In this document: positions 7,636-16,600 of the stretch, one piece after another
Layout of the letters: each line of letters begins with the position of its first letter
Position numbering within the stretch: the first letter of the stretch is position 1
Assembly: GCA_903828565.1 (NCBI GenBank)
Contig: CAIKMQ010000013.1
Span: 1-64,000 of the forward strand
Origin: an uncultured Leptolinea sp.
Lineage (GTDB): Bacteria; Chloroflexota; Anaerolineae; Anaerolineales; Anaerolineaceae
DNA: 64,000 nt
Direction: 5' to 3'
Notes under the pieces: generated by a model
Seen by the model: the letters and a program-made list of their open reading frames with translations, nothing else
What the model was told of the DNA's origin: nothing
The model's database searches: none
Program-made: the position numbers and the translations under genes

Positions 7636-8316
7636 ATGTTTGTCATGATCGCTGGCGCCGGCCGTACAGGCGCACAACTCGCAAAGATGCTCATTGCCCA
7701 GGGATACCATGTTCACCTGGTTGAATCAAGAAAAGATATACTTGCACGGGTCCACCGTGAACTACCAACCGAAGTAATCTTTGAAGGTGATCCTGCTGAT
7801 CCACGGGTGCTGGAATCTGCTGGGATTCGCGAAGCACAAGTTCTTGCTGCTTGCACAACCGAAGATGAAGTGAACTTGGCATTGTGCTATTTTGTCCGCG
7901 AAAAATATCAGACTCGCCGAACGATCGCCCGGGTGAATAATCCCCGCAATGCCTGGCTGTTCGATCAAAAATTCCATGTGGATGTGGCTGTCAACCAGGC
8001 ACAGATCCTTGCCAGCCTGATTGAAGAGGAAATGTCCATGGGTGATATGATGACCCTGATGAAAATTCGCCGGGGAAATTACTCGCTGGTTGAAGAGAAG
8101 ATCCCGCAGGGAGCTGAAGCTATCGGCCAAGCCATTAAGCAATTGGAGTTGCCTGATCATTGCGTGATCGCTGCGATCATCCGCCATGGCGAAGTGATGC
8201 TGCCGCGTGGGGTGACCTTGCTTGAGGCAGAAGATGAGGTTCTCGCTATTACCGATCCTGATGGCGCTGCACAACTGGCTCGGATTTTTGCACCTCCATC
8301 AGCCCGTATTGTTTGA
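7636..8316 (+). CDS. trkA: TrkA-type K+ channel regulatory protein (RCK domains), copy 2
   Basis: Second RCK-type regulator, 226 aa, two bases after the first. It has its own dinucleotide site GAGRTG (residues 7-12) with a glutamate ending beta-2 (HLVESR), which favours NAD(H) or an adenine nucleotide, and a C-terminal RCK_C domain (about residues 135-220). The two copies are clearly diverged, so this is an old paralogue pair and may form a heteromeric gating ring. Its stop codon lies inside the -35 element of the rpmH promoter. Confidence 0.85.
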   Translation: MFVMIAGAGRTGAQLAKMLIAQGYHVHLVESRKDILARVHRELPTEVIFEGDPADPRVLESAGIREAQVLAACTTEDEVNLALCYFVREKYQTRRTIARVNNPRNAWLFDQKFHVDVAVNQAQILASLIEEEMSMGDMMTLMKIRRGNYSLVEEKIPQGAEAIGQAIKQLELPDHCVIAAIIRHGEVMLPRGVTLLEAEDEVLAITDPDGAAQLARIFAPPSARIV

Positions 8317-8341
8317 CCAAAATACCAGCCTGAGGTATAAT
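8313..8341 (+). promoter_or_regulatory. Sigma-70-type promoter of the rpmH operon
   Basis: TTGACC (8313-8318), a 17-base spacer and a perfect TATAAT (8336-8341). The -35 overlaps the stop codon of the upstream gene. Predicted leader about 40 bases. Confidence 0.75.
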
Positions 8342-8387
8342 AAAAACCTTGTATCGCGTATAAGCATTATCTTGAAAGGGTAGAAGC

Positions 8388-8558
8388 ATGCCAAAACGTA
8401 CTTATCAACCGAAAATCCACCGCCGGCTCCGTGTCCACGGTTTCCGGGCTCGTATGTCCACTGCGGATGGTCAGGAAGTTCTCAAGCGGCGCCGTGCTCG
8501 CGGTCGCCACAAGTTATCCGTTTCCATGAATAATCATGTGAAACGCATTAAATGGTAG
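8388..8558 (+). CDS. rpmH: Large ribosomal subunit protein bL34
   Basis: A 56-residue, very basic protein. Residues 4-46 match bL34 ([29 protein letters not shown] are the conserved blocks). It binds 23S rRNA. Normal bL34 is about 44-47 residues; here about ten extra residues (ending HVKRIKW) follow the usual end. Ribosome site GAAAGGGT about 8 bases before the ATG. It heads the conserved rpmH-rnpA-yidD-yidC-khpB group. Confidence 0.95.
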   Translation: MPKRTYQPKIHRRLRVHGFRARMSTADGQEVLKRRRARGRHKLSVSMNNHVKRIKW

Positions 8559-8602
8559 ACCAAAACCAGGTACAAAAGAGATGCTGATGGTCAGGTGGAG
8601 CT

Positions 8603-8971
8603 GTGAACCGGAAATATCGCCTGACCCGGACAAGTGACATCCAGCGGGTGCGGCGTTCAGGAAGATCCTATGCCCATCCGCTGCTTGTGTTGATAACCCA
8701 AGAGGTAAGTGAAGCTTCAAACTTTAGCGTTGCATTCCTGGCAAGTAAGAGCCTCGGTGGGGCAGTGCAAAGAAACAGGGCAAAGCGACGTTTAAGGGCA
8801 GCTTTTGAACAGGTTTATAAAGATATCAGGCCGGGGATCCAAATGCTTATTATTGCCCGGATCGGTGTTCTGGAAGCACCATTTACTGATGTCCAGCAGG
8901 CTATGGAACAGTGCCTTCAAAAGGCCAGGGCGATAAACCCAAATGACACAGCAAACAACAGTCAAATCTGA
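8603..8971 (+). CDS. rnpA: Ribonuclease P protein component
   Basis: Protein subunit of RNase P, which helps the RNA subunit trim 5' leaders from pre-tRNA. The signature RNRAKRRLRAAF (about residues 57-68) is intact, and the N-terminal RLTRTSDIQRV region is typical. It starts with GTG at 8603; GGAG sits only 2 bases upstream, but a stop codon 18 bases upstream leaves no other in-frame start. The 3' end overlaps yidD by 29 bases, a common arrangement. Confidence 0.94.
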   Translation: MNRKYRLTRTSDIQRVRRSGRSYAHPLLVLITQEVSEASNFSVAFLASKSLGGAVQRNRAKRRLRAAFEQVYKDIRPGIQMLIIARIGVLEAPFTDVQQAMEQCLQKARAINPNDTANNSQI

Positions 8972-9242
8972 ATATCATTCAGAGCCCAAACTCAGGGACT
9001 TGCCATTTACATTTAAGAATTTACCCCGATGGGTTCTGCTGTTACTGGTTCGCGGTTATCAGAATACCCTGTCACGGTTGATCGCTCAGAACACTTGCAG
9101 GTACTATCCTTCCTGCTCACATTATGGATACCAGGCAATCTACCGCTTTGGAGTTTTCAAAGGAAGTATCATGGCAGGCTGGCGTGTTTTACGTTGTAAT
9201 CCTTTTAGTCAAGGTGGTTACGACCCCGTACCGGAAAAATAA
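8943..9242 (+). CDS. yidD: Membrane protein insertion efficiency factor YidD
   Basis: Small amphipathic protein (99 aa) that assists YidC-dependent insertion of membrane proteins. The core CRYYPSCSHYGYQAI and the C-terminal GGYDPVP are the family markers. It overlaps the end of rnpA by 29 bases in another frame. The N-terminal 25 residues before the core are longer than the usual YidD start. Confidence 0.92.
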   Translation: MTQQTTVKSEYHSEPKLRDLPFTFKNLPRWVLLLLVRGYQNTLSRLIAQNTCRYYPSCSHYGYQAIYRFGVFKGSIMAGWRVLRCNPFSQGGYDPVPEK

Positions 9243-9262
9243 CACCAGGAAGGTGAATATAT

Positions 9263-10312
9263 ATGAAAAATAAATTACTTATCGTTTTGATCTTGATCCT
9301 CACTGCAGTCCTATTCAGCGGGTGCACAGGTACTGGAATCTCTTCCAGCTGGCCGGGCATCACTGTTGCAGATGATGTTATCTATGCTTCATACGGCCCG
9401 GGTGTCTTTGCAGTGAATGCGCAAAATGGCACCCTTCTCTGGCGCTACCCCGAAAAAGCAACCAAGGCTAATTTCTATGCTGCCCCGGCACTTACCGCCG
9501 ATGGACAGCTGGTCGTTGGCGATTATACCCATATTCTGCATGTGATCGATGCAAAAACCGGGCAGGGTCATGAGATCTTTACTGCTGAAAGTAAGTGGAT
9601 TAGCGACTCTGTTGTAGAGGATGGCACAATCTACGCAGCTAACGCGGATGGTTATCTCTATGCCTTGGACCTGAATGGTAATGAACTTTGGAAGTATAAG
9701 ACCGATAGCCTGTTGTGGTCCAATCCTTTGATCATTGAGAGTGTGGTTTACCAGGGCGGAATGGATCACTTCTTGTACGCCATCGATGCTTCCACCGGCA
9801 GCCTGATCTGGAAAACAGATTGCGGTGGTGCAATCATTGGAAATCTGGTGAATGCTGATGGCAGTATCTTCCTGGGGACGATGGCTAATCAGGCCATTGC
9901 CGTGAATAAAGCTGACGGAAAGATCATCTGGCAGTATTCATCCGGCAATGCAGTTTGGTCCGGGCCGGCTATTCGTGAAGGCAATATATATTTTGGTGAC
10001 CTGGCTGGGAATTTCTATGCCTTAGCTGAGGCTGATCAGACAGTGCTCTGGCAGTACAAAGCAAATGGCGCAATCGTCGGGACCCCGTTGCTGTCGGACG
10101 ATGGAATCTACTTTACCGCTGAAGATGGTTCACTCATCCACCTGGACTATACGGGAAAATTACTTTACAGCAAACCTTTAGCCGAAAAACTGTACGGCAC
10201 CCCCGTGCCAGTCAATGGCAACTTACTGATAGGTACTACCAATAAAGATACCATTTTGATCATGCTCGATGGAAATGGAAATCAGTTGTGGGTGCTTCCA
10301 CAGCCTAAATAA
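9263..10312 (+). CDS. PQQ-type beta-propeller lipoprotein (BamB-like fold)
   Basis: Lipoprotein signal ending LFSGC (lipidated cysteine 21), then 328 residues made of repeats with the pattern ...YALD..G...W.Y/W..., seen about seven times (for example YALDLNGNELWKY, YAIDASTGSLIWK, AVNKADGKIIWQY). This is the PQQ/PQQ_2 beta-propeller fold also found in BamB. No quinone- or metal-binding residues can be assigned, so it is more likely a scaffold than a dehydrogenase. It sits between yidD and yidC, with an excellent ribosome site (AGGAAGGTG) and 10 bases before yidC. That position is unusual and suggests a role with membrane protein insertion, which is inference. Confidence 0.82.
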   Translation: MKNKLLIVLILILTAVLFSGCTGTGISSSWPGITVADDVIYASYGPGVFAVNAQNGTLLWRYPEKATKANFYAAPALTADGQLVVGDYTHILHVIDAKTGQGHEIFTAESKWISDSVVEDGTIYAANADGYLYALDLNGNELWKYKTDSLLWSNPLIIESVVYQGGMDHFLYAIDASTGSLIWKTDCGGAIIGNLVNADGSIFLGTMANQAIAVNKADGKIIWQYSSGNAVWSGPAIREGNIYFGDLAGNFYALAEADQTVLWQYKANGAIVGTPLLSDDGIYFTAEDGSLIHLDYTGKLLYSKPLAEKLYGTPVPVNGNLLIGTTNKDTILIMLDGNGNQLWVLPQPK

Positions 10313-10322
10313 GGAGCCGACC

Positions 10323-11102
10323 ATGTGGGATTCAATTATCATTACACCGTTCGTTAATGTTCTTCTGTATATCTATACTATTGTTGGACAGAATTTTGGT
10401 ATAGCGATCATTCTATTCACCATTCTCATCCGCCTGGTCACTCACCCCCTTACCGCTCAGCAGGTAAAAGGCTCGAAAGGTATGGCTGCTCTCCAGAGTG
10501 ATAAACGATGGATCGATGCCCAGAAGAAGTACAAGGATGATAAGGAGAAGCTTGCCCAGGAACAGATGGCTCTTTACAAAGAACTTGGGATCAACCCGTT
10601 TGCTTCCTGCCTGCCTACTATCATCCAATTCCCGATCATCATCGGCCTTTATCAGAGCGTCATGCTGACATTGGCTTCATCCCCGATCGAGATGCTCAAT
10701 CTGACAAAACATGTATACCCAGGTTTTCTTTCTATCTCGCAACTAATTCCATTGAACAGTAAGTTCCTTTGGATGAACCTCGGCCTGCCGGAAAGATTAC
10801 ACCTGAGCTTCCTGTCATTTGGAATTCCTGTACTGGCGATACTCGTGTTGGTCACGACCTACCTGCAATCAAAGGCAATGACTCCACCGTCAGCGAACCC
10901 CAATGATCAGAGTGCTCAGATGAGCAAGATGATGAACCTGTATATGCCTTTCCTCATGTTCTATCTGGCATTTACATTCTCATCCGGTCTTTCCCTCTAT
11001 TTTGTTACGAGTAACATTGTTGGTATTCTGCAGTATGCCGCACTTGGCATGGTAGATTTTAAAAAGATGTTTTCGTTCCCCATTTTTAAGAAGAAAGCAT
11101 AG
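10323..11102 (+). CDS. yidC: Membrane protein insertase YidC (short form)
   Basis: YidC/Oxa1/SpoIIIJ insertase, 259 aa, without the large periplasmic domain of Gram-negative YidC. The N-terminal membrane segment, the conserved LIRLVTHPLTAQQ start of the cytoplasmic hairpin (with the substrate-groove arginine), and the FPIIIGLYQSV and FSSGLSLYFVTSNI segments are all typical. The ATG at 10323 follows AAGGAG by 7 bases; an ATG 54 bases upstream lies inside the previous gene and has no ribosome site. Followed by khpB, as in most bacteria. Confidence 0.94.
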   Translation: MWDSIIITPFVNVLLYIYTIVGQNFGIAIILFTILIRLVTHPLTAQQVKGSKGMAALQSDKRWIDAQKKYKDDKEKLAQEQMALYKELGINPFASCLPTIIQFPIIIGLYQSVMLTLASSPIEMLNLTKHVYPGFLSISQLIPLNSKFLWMNLGLPERLHLSFLSFGIPVLAILVLVTTYLQSKAMTPPSANPNDQSAQMSKMMNLYMPFLMFYLAFTFSSGLSLYFVTSNIVGILQYAALGMVDFKKMFSFPIFKKKA

Positions 11103-11117
11103 GATAAAAGAGGTATC

Positions 11118-11921
11118 ATGGCTGAACCAATTACCTCCATGGAAATAACAGCTCAGACCATCGAAGAAGCCATTGAGAACGGGCTGGCTGAAATGGGGCT
11201 ATCGATCGATGATGTGGATATCGATTATCTGGATGAGGGAAGTAAGGGTCTCTTCGGGTTGGGTGGCAGGTTGGCACGTATTCGTATCACAAAGAAGGGC
11301 AGCCAGCCGGTCATCATTGAAAAGAAACCACAACCAGCTATTGAGGTATCCCAACCCGGAATAGAAGAAGAAACCCCTGCCAAACCTTCCCGTGCGGAAG
11401 CAAAACCGCCAAAGAAAGAGCGCCCAGTTGAAACAGCCGCTCTAGTGGAAGAACCTGAGTTGCGGGTAGCAAGGGAGACTGTGAGTGAATTACTGGAAGA
11501 AATGCATATTCACGCGCAGGTGACTTCCACTTTCTCTGAAGTTGCAGATGATAAAGACCTACCGGGTGTACTGGTAGAGATCACCGGCCCGGATCTCAGT
11601 GTGCTGATCGGACGTAGATCTGAAACATTGAATGCACTGCAATACCTGAGCAGTTTGATCATTGGAAAACGGCTCGAAAAATGGCTCCCTCTCATGATCG
11701 ATGTGGAGGGCTATCGCCAACGCCGCGAACGCCAGCTGCACCAGCTTGCGACACGCATTGCTGAACAAGTCATTTCTTCTGGCAAGCGGCAGGCACTGGA
11801 GCCCATGCCGGCGAACGAAAGGCGGGTCATCCACCTGGCGTTACGGGATCATCCGGCTGTGATGACAGAATCCACAGGCGAAGAGCCGTACCGAAAAGTG
11901 GTCATACTTCCAAAGAAATAA
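11118..11921 (+). CDS. khpB: RNA-binding protein KhpB (Jag/EloR)
   Basis: Jag-type RNA-binding protein of 267 aa with the usual order: Jag_N domain (residues 1-55), a charged proline-rich linker (about 65-115), a KH domain (about 120-195) and an R3H domain (about 200-267, with ERRVIHLAL). In other bacteria it works with KhpA and affects cell elongation and sRNA or mRNA stability. The KH GxxG loop is GRRS here, so the last glycine is lost. It is the last gene before the hairpin at 11939-11964. Confidence 0.9.
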   Translation: MAEPITSMEITAQTIEEAIENGLAEMGLSIDDVDIDYLDEGSKGLFGLGGRLARIRITKKGSQPVIIEKKPQPAIEVSQPGIEEETPAKPSRAEAKPPKKERPVETAALVEEPELRVARETVSELLEEMHIHAQVTSTFSEVADDKDLPGVLVEITGPDLSVLIGRRSETLNALQYLSSLIIGKRLEKWLPLMIDVEGYRQRRERQLHQLATRIAEQVISSGKRQALEPMPANERRVIHLALRDHPAVMTESTGEEPYRKVVILPKK

Positions 11922-11938
11922 TTCTAACGAAAAAATAC

Positions 11939-11964
11939 GGCGTTTCCGTGTCAACGGAAACGCC
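11939..11964. terminator. Strong hairpin after khpB
   Basis: An 11-bp perfect stem (11939-11949 with 11954-11964) and a 4-base loop. It is preceded by an A-run and has no T-run after it on the plus strand, so its best terminator orientation is the minus strand, where no gene ends. It may still mark the end of the rpmH-khpB operon. Confidence 0.55.
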
Positions 11965-11984
11965 AACCTGTTAAAGAGGTAAAA

Positions 11985-13289
11985 ATGCGGGCAGTAGACA
12001 TCATTATCAAAGTGAGAGACCAGATAGAATTGACCACGGAAGAGGTTCAGTTCTTTGTCACAGGCATTGCGGATGGCTCTATTCCCGATTATCAGGTGGC
12101 TGCCTGGGCAATGGCTGTTATGTTGAACGGTCTCTCCACGCGGGAGACCACGGATCTGACACTGGCAATGGCCTATTCCGGTGAAGTACTCGATCTGAGC
12201 GCGCATGTTCCACTAGCTGTCGATAAGCATTCCACTGGCGGCGTGGGCGATAAAGTGACTATGGTCGTGGAACCAATCGTTGCAGCTTGCGGCCTTCCTG
12301 TAGCAAAAATGTCTGGCCGTGGACTTGGTTTCAGCGGTGGGACTTTGGATAAATTGGAATCCATACCAGGATACCGCACAGACCTCAGCCGGGATGAATT
12401 TATCGCTCAGCTCAAGGCAATCGGTATCGTCTTAACCGGACAGACCGGCACACTTGCTCCTGCTGATGGAAAACTCTATGCTCTGCGTGATGTGACAGGT
12501 ACAGTACCCAGCACAGCACTGATTGCTGCTTCTGTTATGAGCAAGAAGATAGCCGCTGGAGCGCAGGCAATTGTGCTGGATGTAAAAGTAGGCAATGGTG
12601 CCTTCATGGATAACCTGGATGATGCCAGAGAATTATCCCGATTGATGGTTGAAATCGGAAAATTAAGTGGCCGAAGAGTTACCGCACTCCTTTCAGATAT
12701 GAACCAACCCCTGGGCGTAGCTGTAGGAAATGCTTTAGAGGTTAAGGAAGCAGTAAATACTTTACTCGGGAACGGTCCGGCAGACCTTGTAGAGCATTGT
12801 TTGACTGTGGCTGCCCATATGCTCATCCTAGGTCACAAAGTTAATAGCCTGGAAGAAGGCAAGAAACTAGCCGAGTCCATGATCTCCAGCGGAAAAGCAT
12901 TTGAAATGTTCCACCGGCTAGTGAAAGCCCAGGGCGGGGATGTTTCTTATTTGGATCATATCGAAAAACTTCCGCTCGCGCCGGTTATTTTGGATGTTGC
13001 TGCTGAAGCCGATGGTTTCATCACTGAATTCAATGCGCGGGTTGTCGGCGAGACATCTGTTGAGCTAGGCGCCGGCCGGGCAAAAAAGACGGACTTGATC
13101 GATCACTCCGTAGGTTTCCTGATCCATAAAAAAGTCGGTGACCTTGTTCACCGCGGAGATATCCTCTTTACCGTACATTCAGCCAGTCAAGCTGCGGCAG
13201 CGATGGCGCGAGTAAAGGTCCTTTCAGGGATCCATATTTCCAGCGAGAAAACTTCAGCATTACCCATCTTCTATGGGGTTGTACAGTAA
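11985..13289 (+). CDS. pdp: Pyrimidine-nucleoside (thymidine) phosphorylase
   Basis: Phosphorolyses thymidine and usually uridine to the base and (deoxy)ribose-1-phosphate. The family signature SGRGLGFSGGTLDKLE is complete, the phosphate-binding KHSTGGVGDK is present, and 434 aa is the size of the Gram-positive PyNP (Pdp) and of DeoA. The three-domain layout (alpha, alpha/beta, C-terminal PYNP_C) fits. PyNP versus DeoA cannot be decided with confidence by eye. AAAGAGGT lies 4 bases before the ATG. Together with punA and mtnP it gives a nucleoside salvage set. Confidence 0.92.
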   Translation: MRAVDIIIKVRDQIELTTEEVQFFVTGIADGSIPDYQVAAWAMAVMLNGLSTRETTDLTLAMAYSGEVLDLSAHVPLAVDKHSTGGVGDKVTMVVEPIVAACGLPVAKMSGRGLGFSGGTLDKLESIPGYRTDLSRDEFIAQLKAIGIVLTGQTGTLAPADGKLYALRDVTGTVPSTALIAASVMSKKIAAGAQAIVLDVKVGNGAFMDNLDDARELSRLMVEIGKLSGRRVTALLSDMNQPLGVAVGNALEVKEAVNTLLGNGPADLVEHCLTVAAHMLILGHKVNSLEEGKKLAESMISSGKAFEMFHRLVKAQGGDVSYLDHIEKLPLAPVILDVAAEADGFITEFNARVVGETSVELGAGRAKKTDLIDHSVGFLIHKKVGDLVHRGDILFTVHSASQAAAAMARVKVLSGIHISSEKTSALPIFYGVVQ

Positions 13290-13375
13290 CCCGAAAAATC
13301 TCTCGAATCGGCGAAACAGTTATCCCATGCAGGTTTAAATTCAAAAGCCTTGCCTGTCCATGACGCACCCAGTCA

Positions 13376-13404
13376 TTGACGTTGATATGTCTCTGTGAGA
13401 TAAT
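13376..13404 (+). promoter_or_regulatory. Promoter of the ileS T-box operon
   Basis: TTGACG (13376-13381), a 17-base spacer and GATAAT (13399-13404) with a TG extension just upstream. Transcription should start near 13411, at the edge of the T-box leader. Confidence 0.7.
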
Positions 13405-13410
13405 ACATTA

Positions 13411-13652
13411 AATTGCATTGATGGAGACGATTAATCCACTGGAAACTTACAGAGAGTTTGCGGGTGGTGCGAGCAGACAGCAACTGGTAGATGAAAATCC
13501 CTCCGGAGCAGCAAGCTGAAATGGGTACCCAAGTAAGCGAGCCGGAATCTCCTCCGTTAACGGGAGCCGAGGTGCCTGGATGAACCAGGAACCAGGGTGG
13601 TAACGCGGGAACTCTCCTCTCGTCCCTGATGTGGATGGGAGGTTATATTTTT
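13411..13652 (+). ncRNA. T-box riboswitch (tRNA-Ile sensing) of ileS
   Basis: A transcription-attenuating leader that senses uncharged tRNA. The T-box AGGGTGGTAACGCGGG lies at 13594-13609. The antiterminator pairs CAGGG (13593-13597) with CCCTG (13624-13628) around the UGGU bulge, which would pair with an ACCA tRNA end and so fits a tRNA with discriminator A such as tRNA-Ile. The competing terminator is a 10-bp stem (13616-13625 with 13633-13642) followed by a T-rich run (13643-13652). A Stem I-like region starts near 13420 and carries an AGAGAG element; a CCTGG/CCAGG hairpin (13575-13589) precedes the T-box. A possible AUC specifier is at 13497-13499, but I could not place the specifier loop with certainty. 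Confidence 0.92.
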
Positions 13653-13668
13653 AATGGAGGTCATTGCG

Positions 13669-16600
13669 ATGGGTTTCAAAGCAGTTTCGCCCAAACTAGA
13701 TCCAGTTCAGATGGAAGAGCGAATGCTCCGCCACTGGAAGATGTACAACATTATTAAAAAGGCTTTTGAAGCCAATTCAGATGGACCCGAATATGTATTT
13801 TATGAGGGACCTCCGACTGCGAATGGCCAGCCTGGCGTCCACCATGTTCTCGCGCGCTCTTTCAAAGATAATTTCCCCCGGTATCGAGCGATGCGCGGTT
13901 ACCATGTCATCCGTCGCGGCGGCTGGGATACGCATGGGCTACCGGTGGAGATTGAGGTTGAAAAGAAGCTTGGTTTCACGAATAAACAGCAGATCGAAGC
14001 ATACGGCATCGATAAGTTCAACGAAGAATGCCGAAAATCTGCATTTACCTACATTAAAGAGTGGGAAAGGCTCACAGACCGGATCGCCTTTTGGGTGGAC
14101 CTGGAAAAAGCCTATGTGACCTACACAAATGAATATATCGAATCGGTCTGGTGGATCCTTAAATCATTCTGGCAGAAGGATCTTCTCTTCCAGGGGTACA
14201 AGGTCGTCCCTTATTGCCCCCGCTGCGGTACGCCTCTTTCAGACCATGAAGTTGCCCTCGGTTATGATGATGCCGTTGATCCTTCCGTTTATGTCCGCTT
14301 TCCGCTGCTGGAAAAACCCGGCACATCCCTCCTGGTGTGGACGACCACTCCCTGGACGCTTCCGGCAAATGTGGCTGTCGCTGTCCATCCTGATGTCGAG
14401 TATGCAACCATTGAAAGACCGCTGGCTGAAGGCGGTATAGAGCGCCTGATCCTTGCCAGCGCATTGATCCCACAGGTATTTGGAGAAGAGCAAGTTCAGG
14501 TGGTTGAACGCTGTAATGGGGCTGCTTTGAAGGGGCTGAGGTACGCTCCTCTATTCACCTTCATCCCTGTGGATAAACCAGCTTATTACATCGTAAATGC
14601 GGACTATGTCACCATCGAAGATGGTACTGGTATGGTACATATTGCTCCGGCATTCGGCGCGGAGGATATGGAGGTTGGCCACAAGAATGACTTGCCGATC
14701 ATTCAGACGGTGCAGGGGGATGGTACTTTCATCAGTGAAGTGAAGCCCTGGGCAGGGGTCTTTGTGAAGGCTGCAGATCCATCCATTATGGAAGATTTGC
14801 GAAGACGTGGCCTGCTTTTTAAACACGGAACCATCACCCATACCTATCCATTCTGTTGGCGCTGCAAAACTCCCTTAATATACTATGCCAGACCCACCTG
14901 GTATATCCGGACCAGCCAGTACAAAGATCGCCTGGTACAGTTCAATGATCGTGTCAATTGGTATCCCGGGCACATCAAACACGGCCGTTTCGGGAACTGG
15001 CTTTCAAATAATATCGATTGGGCGCTCGGCCGTAATCGTTACTGGGGAACCCCACTACCGGTATGGGAATGTCCGGATTGCCAGCATCAGGAGTGCATCG
15101 GATCTGTGCAGGAGCTGAGTGACCGCACAGGGATGGATCAATCCCATCTGGATCTTCATCGGCCGCATGTGGATAATATCCGTTTTGCCTGCGATGAATG
15201 CGGTGGAAAAATGCAGCGTGTTCCAGAGTTGATCGATGTCTGGTTCGATTCAGGATCGATGCCTTATGCTCAGTGGCATTATCCTTTTGAAAACCAGGAA
15301 ATGTTCAAGCAGCAATATCCAGCAGATTACATCTGCGAAGCGGTCGATCAAACCCGTGGGTGGTTCTATTCGTTACATGCCATCAGCACCATGCTGTTTG
15401 AGCAGGAATGTTTCAAGAATGTCATGTGCCTTGGGTTGATCCTGGATGGGGATGGGCAGAAAATGTCCAAATCCCGCGGGAACGTGGTCGATCCCTGGAG
15501 TGTCCTCAATACGCACGGAGCGGACGCTTTTCGTTGGTATTTGTACACTGCCAGCCCTCCCGGCCAGGAGCGTAGATTCTCGCCAGATCTGGTCGGTGAA
15601 GTATTGCGGAATTTCACATTAACCCTGTGGAATACCTATTCATTCTTTGTTACATATGCCCGATTAGATGGCTGGCAACCGGATCCCAATATCAAGCCGG
15701 ATTACAATGATCTTGATAAATGGCTGCTTTCATCGTTGCATACCCTGGTGCGGGATGTCACGCAGGCTTTCGATCAATATGATGTGACCGGCGCAACCCG
15801 GCCGATAGAAACCTTCGTGAACAATCTATCCACCTGGTATCTGCGCCGATCGCGCCGCAGATTCTGGAAAACCGAATCCGATGCGGATAAGCAAGCAGCG
15901 TATGCTACCCTTTATGAAGCGCTGGTGACGGTAGCAAAACTGCTGGCACCATCCATGCCTTTCCTTTCAGATGAGCTATTCCTCAATCTTGTTGGATCTC
16001 TCGATGAAACTGCGCCGTTATCCGTTCACCTCGCAGCCTGGCCGGATTACACGCCCGAAATGATCAACGAAAAGCTAAACATGGAAATGGACCTGGTAAT
16101 GAAACTCGCATCCCTCGGCCATTCCGCCCGGAACAAGGCTAACCGTAAAGTTCGGCAACCTCTCTCAGAGGTAGCGTACTCGGTCAGCAATGCTGAAGAG
16201 CAAAAAATCGTTATGAAGTATGCCGAAATACTGGCAGACGAGTTGAATGTAAAGCATGTAAGGGTTCTGGATGCTGCTGGGGAAGCTGTTTCTTTCACGT
16301 TGAATCCTCTCCCAAAACAGTTGGGTCAGAAATACGGCAAGGATTTTCCGGCTATACGGCAAGCGATCTTGGGATTACCCTCTGAAGTTGCTGCAAGGCA
16401 ATTGCTCGCGGGAGAAGGTATCTCTGTTGTAATAGGCGTAGCAAATTACAACATCCTTCCAGATGAAGTCGAAGTTCGCGCATCGGCTCGAGAAGGATAC
16501 GCGGTAGCTTCCGAAGGGGCTTATCTGGCTGCTCTGGTGACAGACCTCACGCCTGACTTGGTACGTGAAGGACTTGCACGTGAATTTGTACGCCGGGTGC

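Noticed and set aside
8317..8600. Replication origin near rpmH
   Set aside because: The rpmH-rnpA-yidC cluster often lies near oriC, but no dnaA gene and no cluster of TTATCCACA boxes is seen here.
13376..13668. Possible protein-coding gene in the gap before ileS
   Set aside because: The region is fully explained by a promoter and T-box leader; no open frame with a ribosome site is seen.
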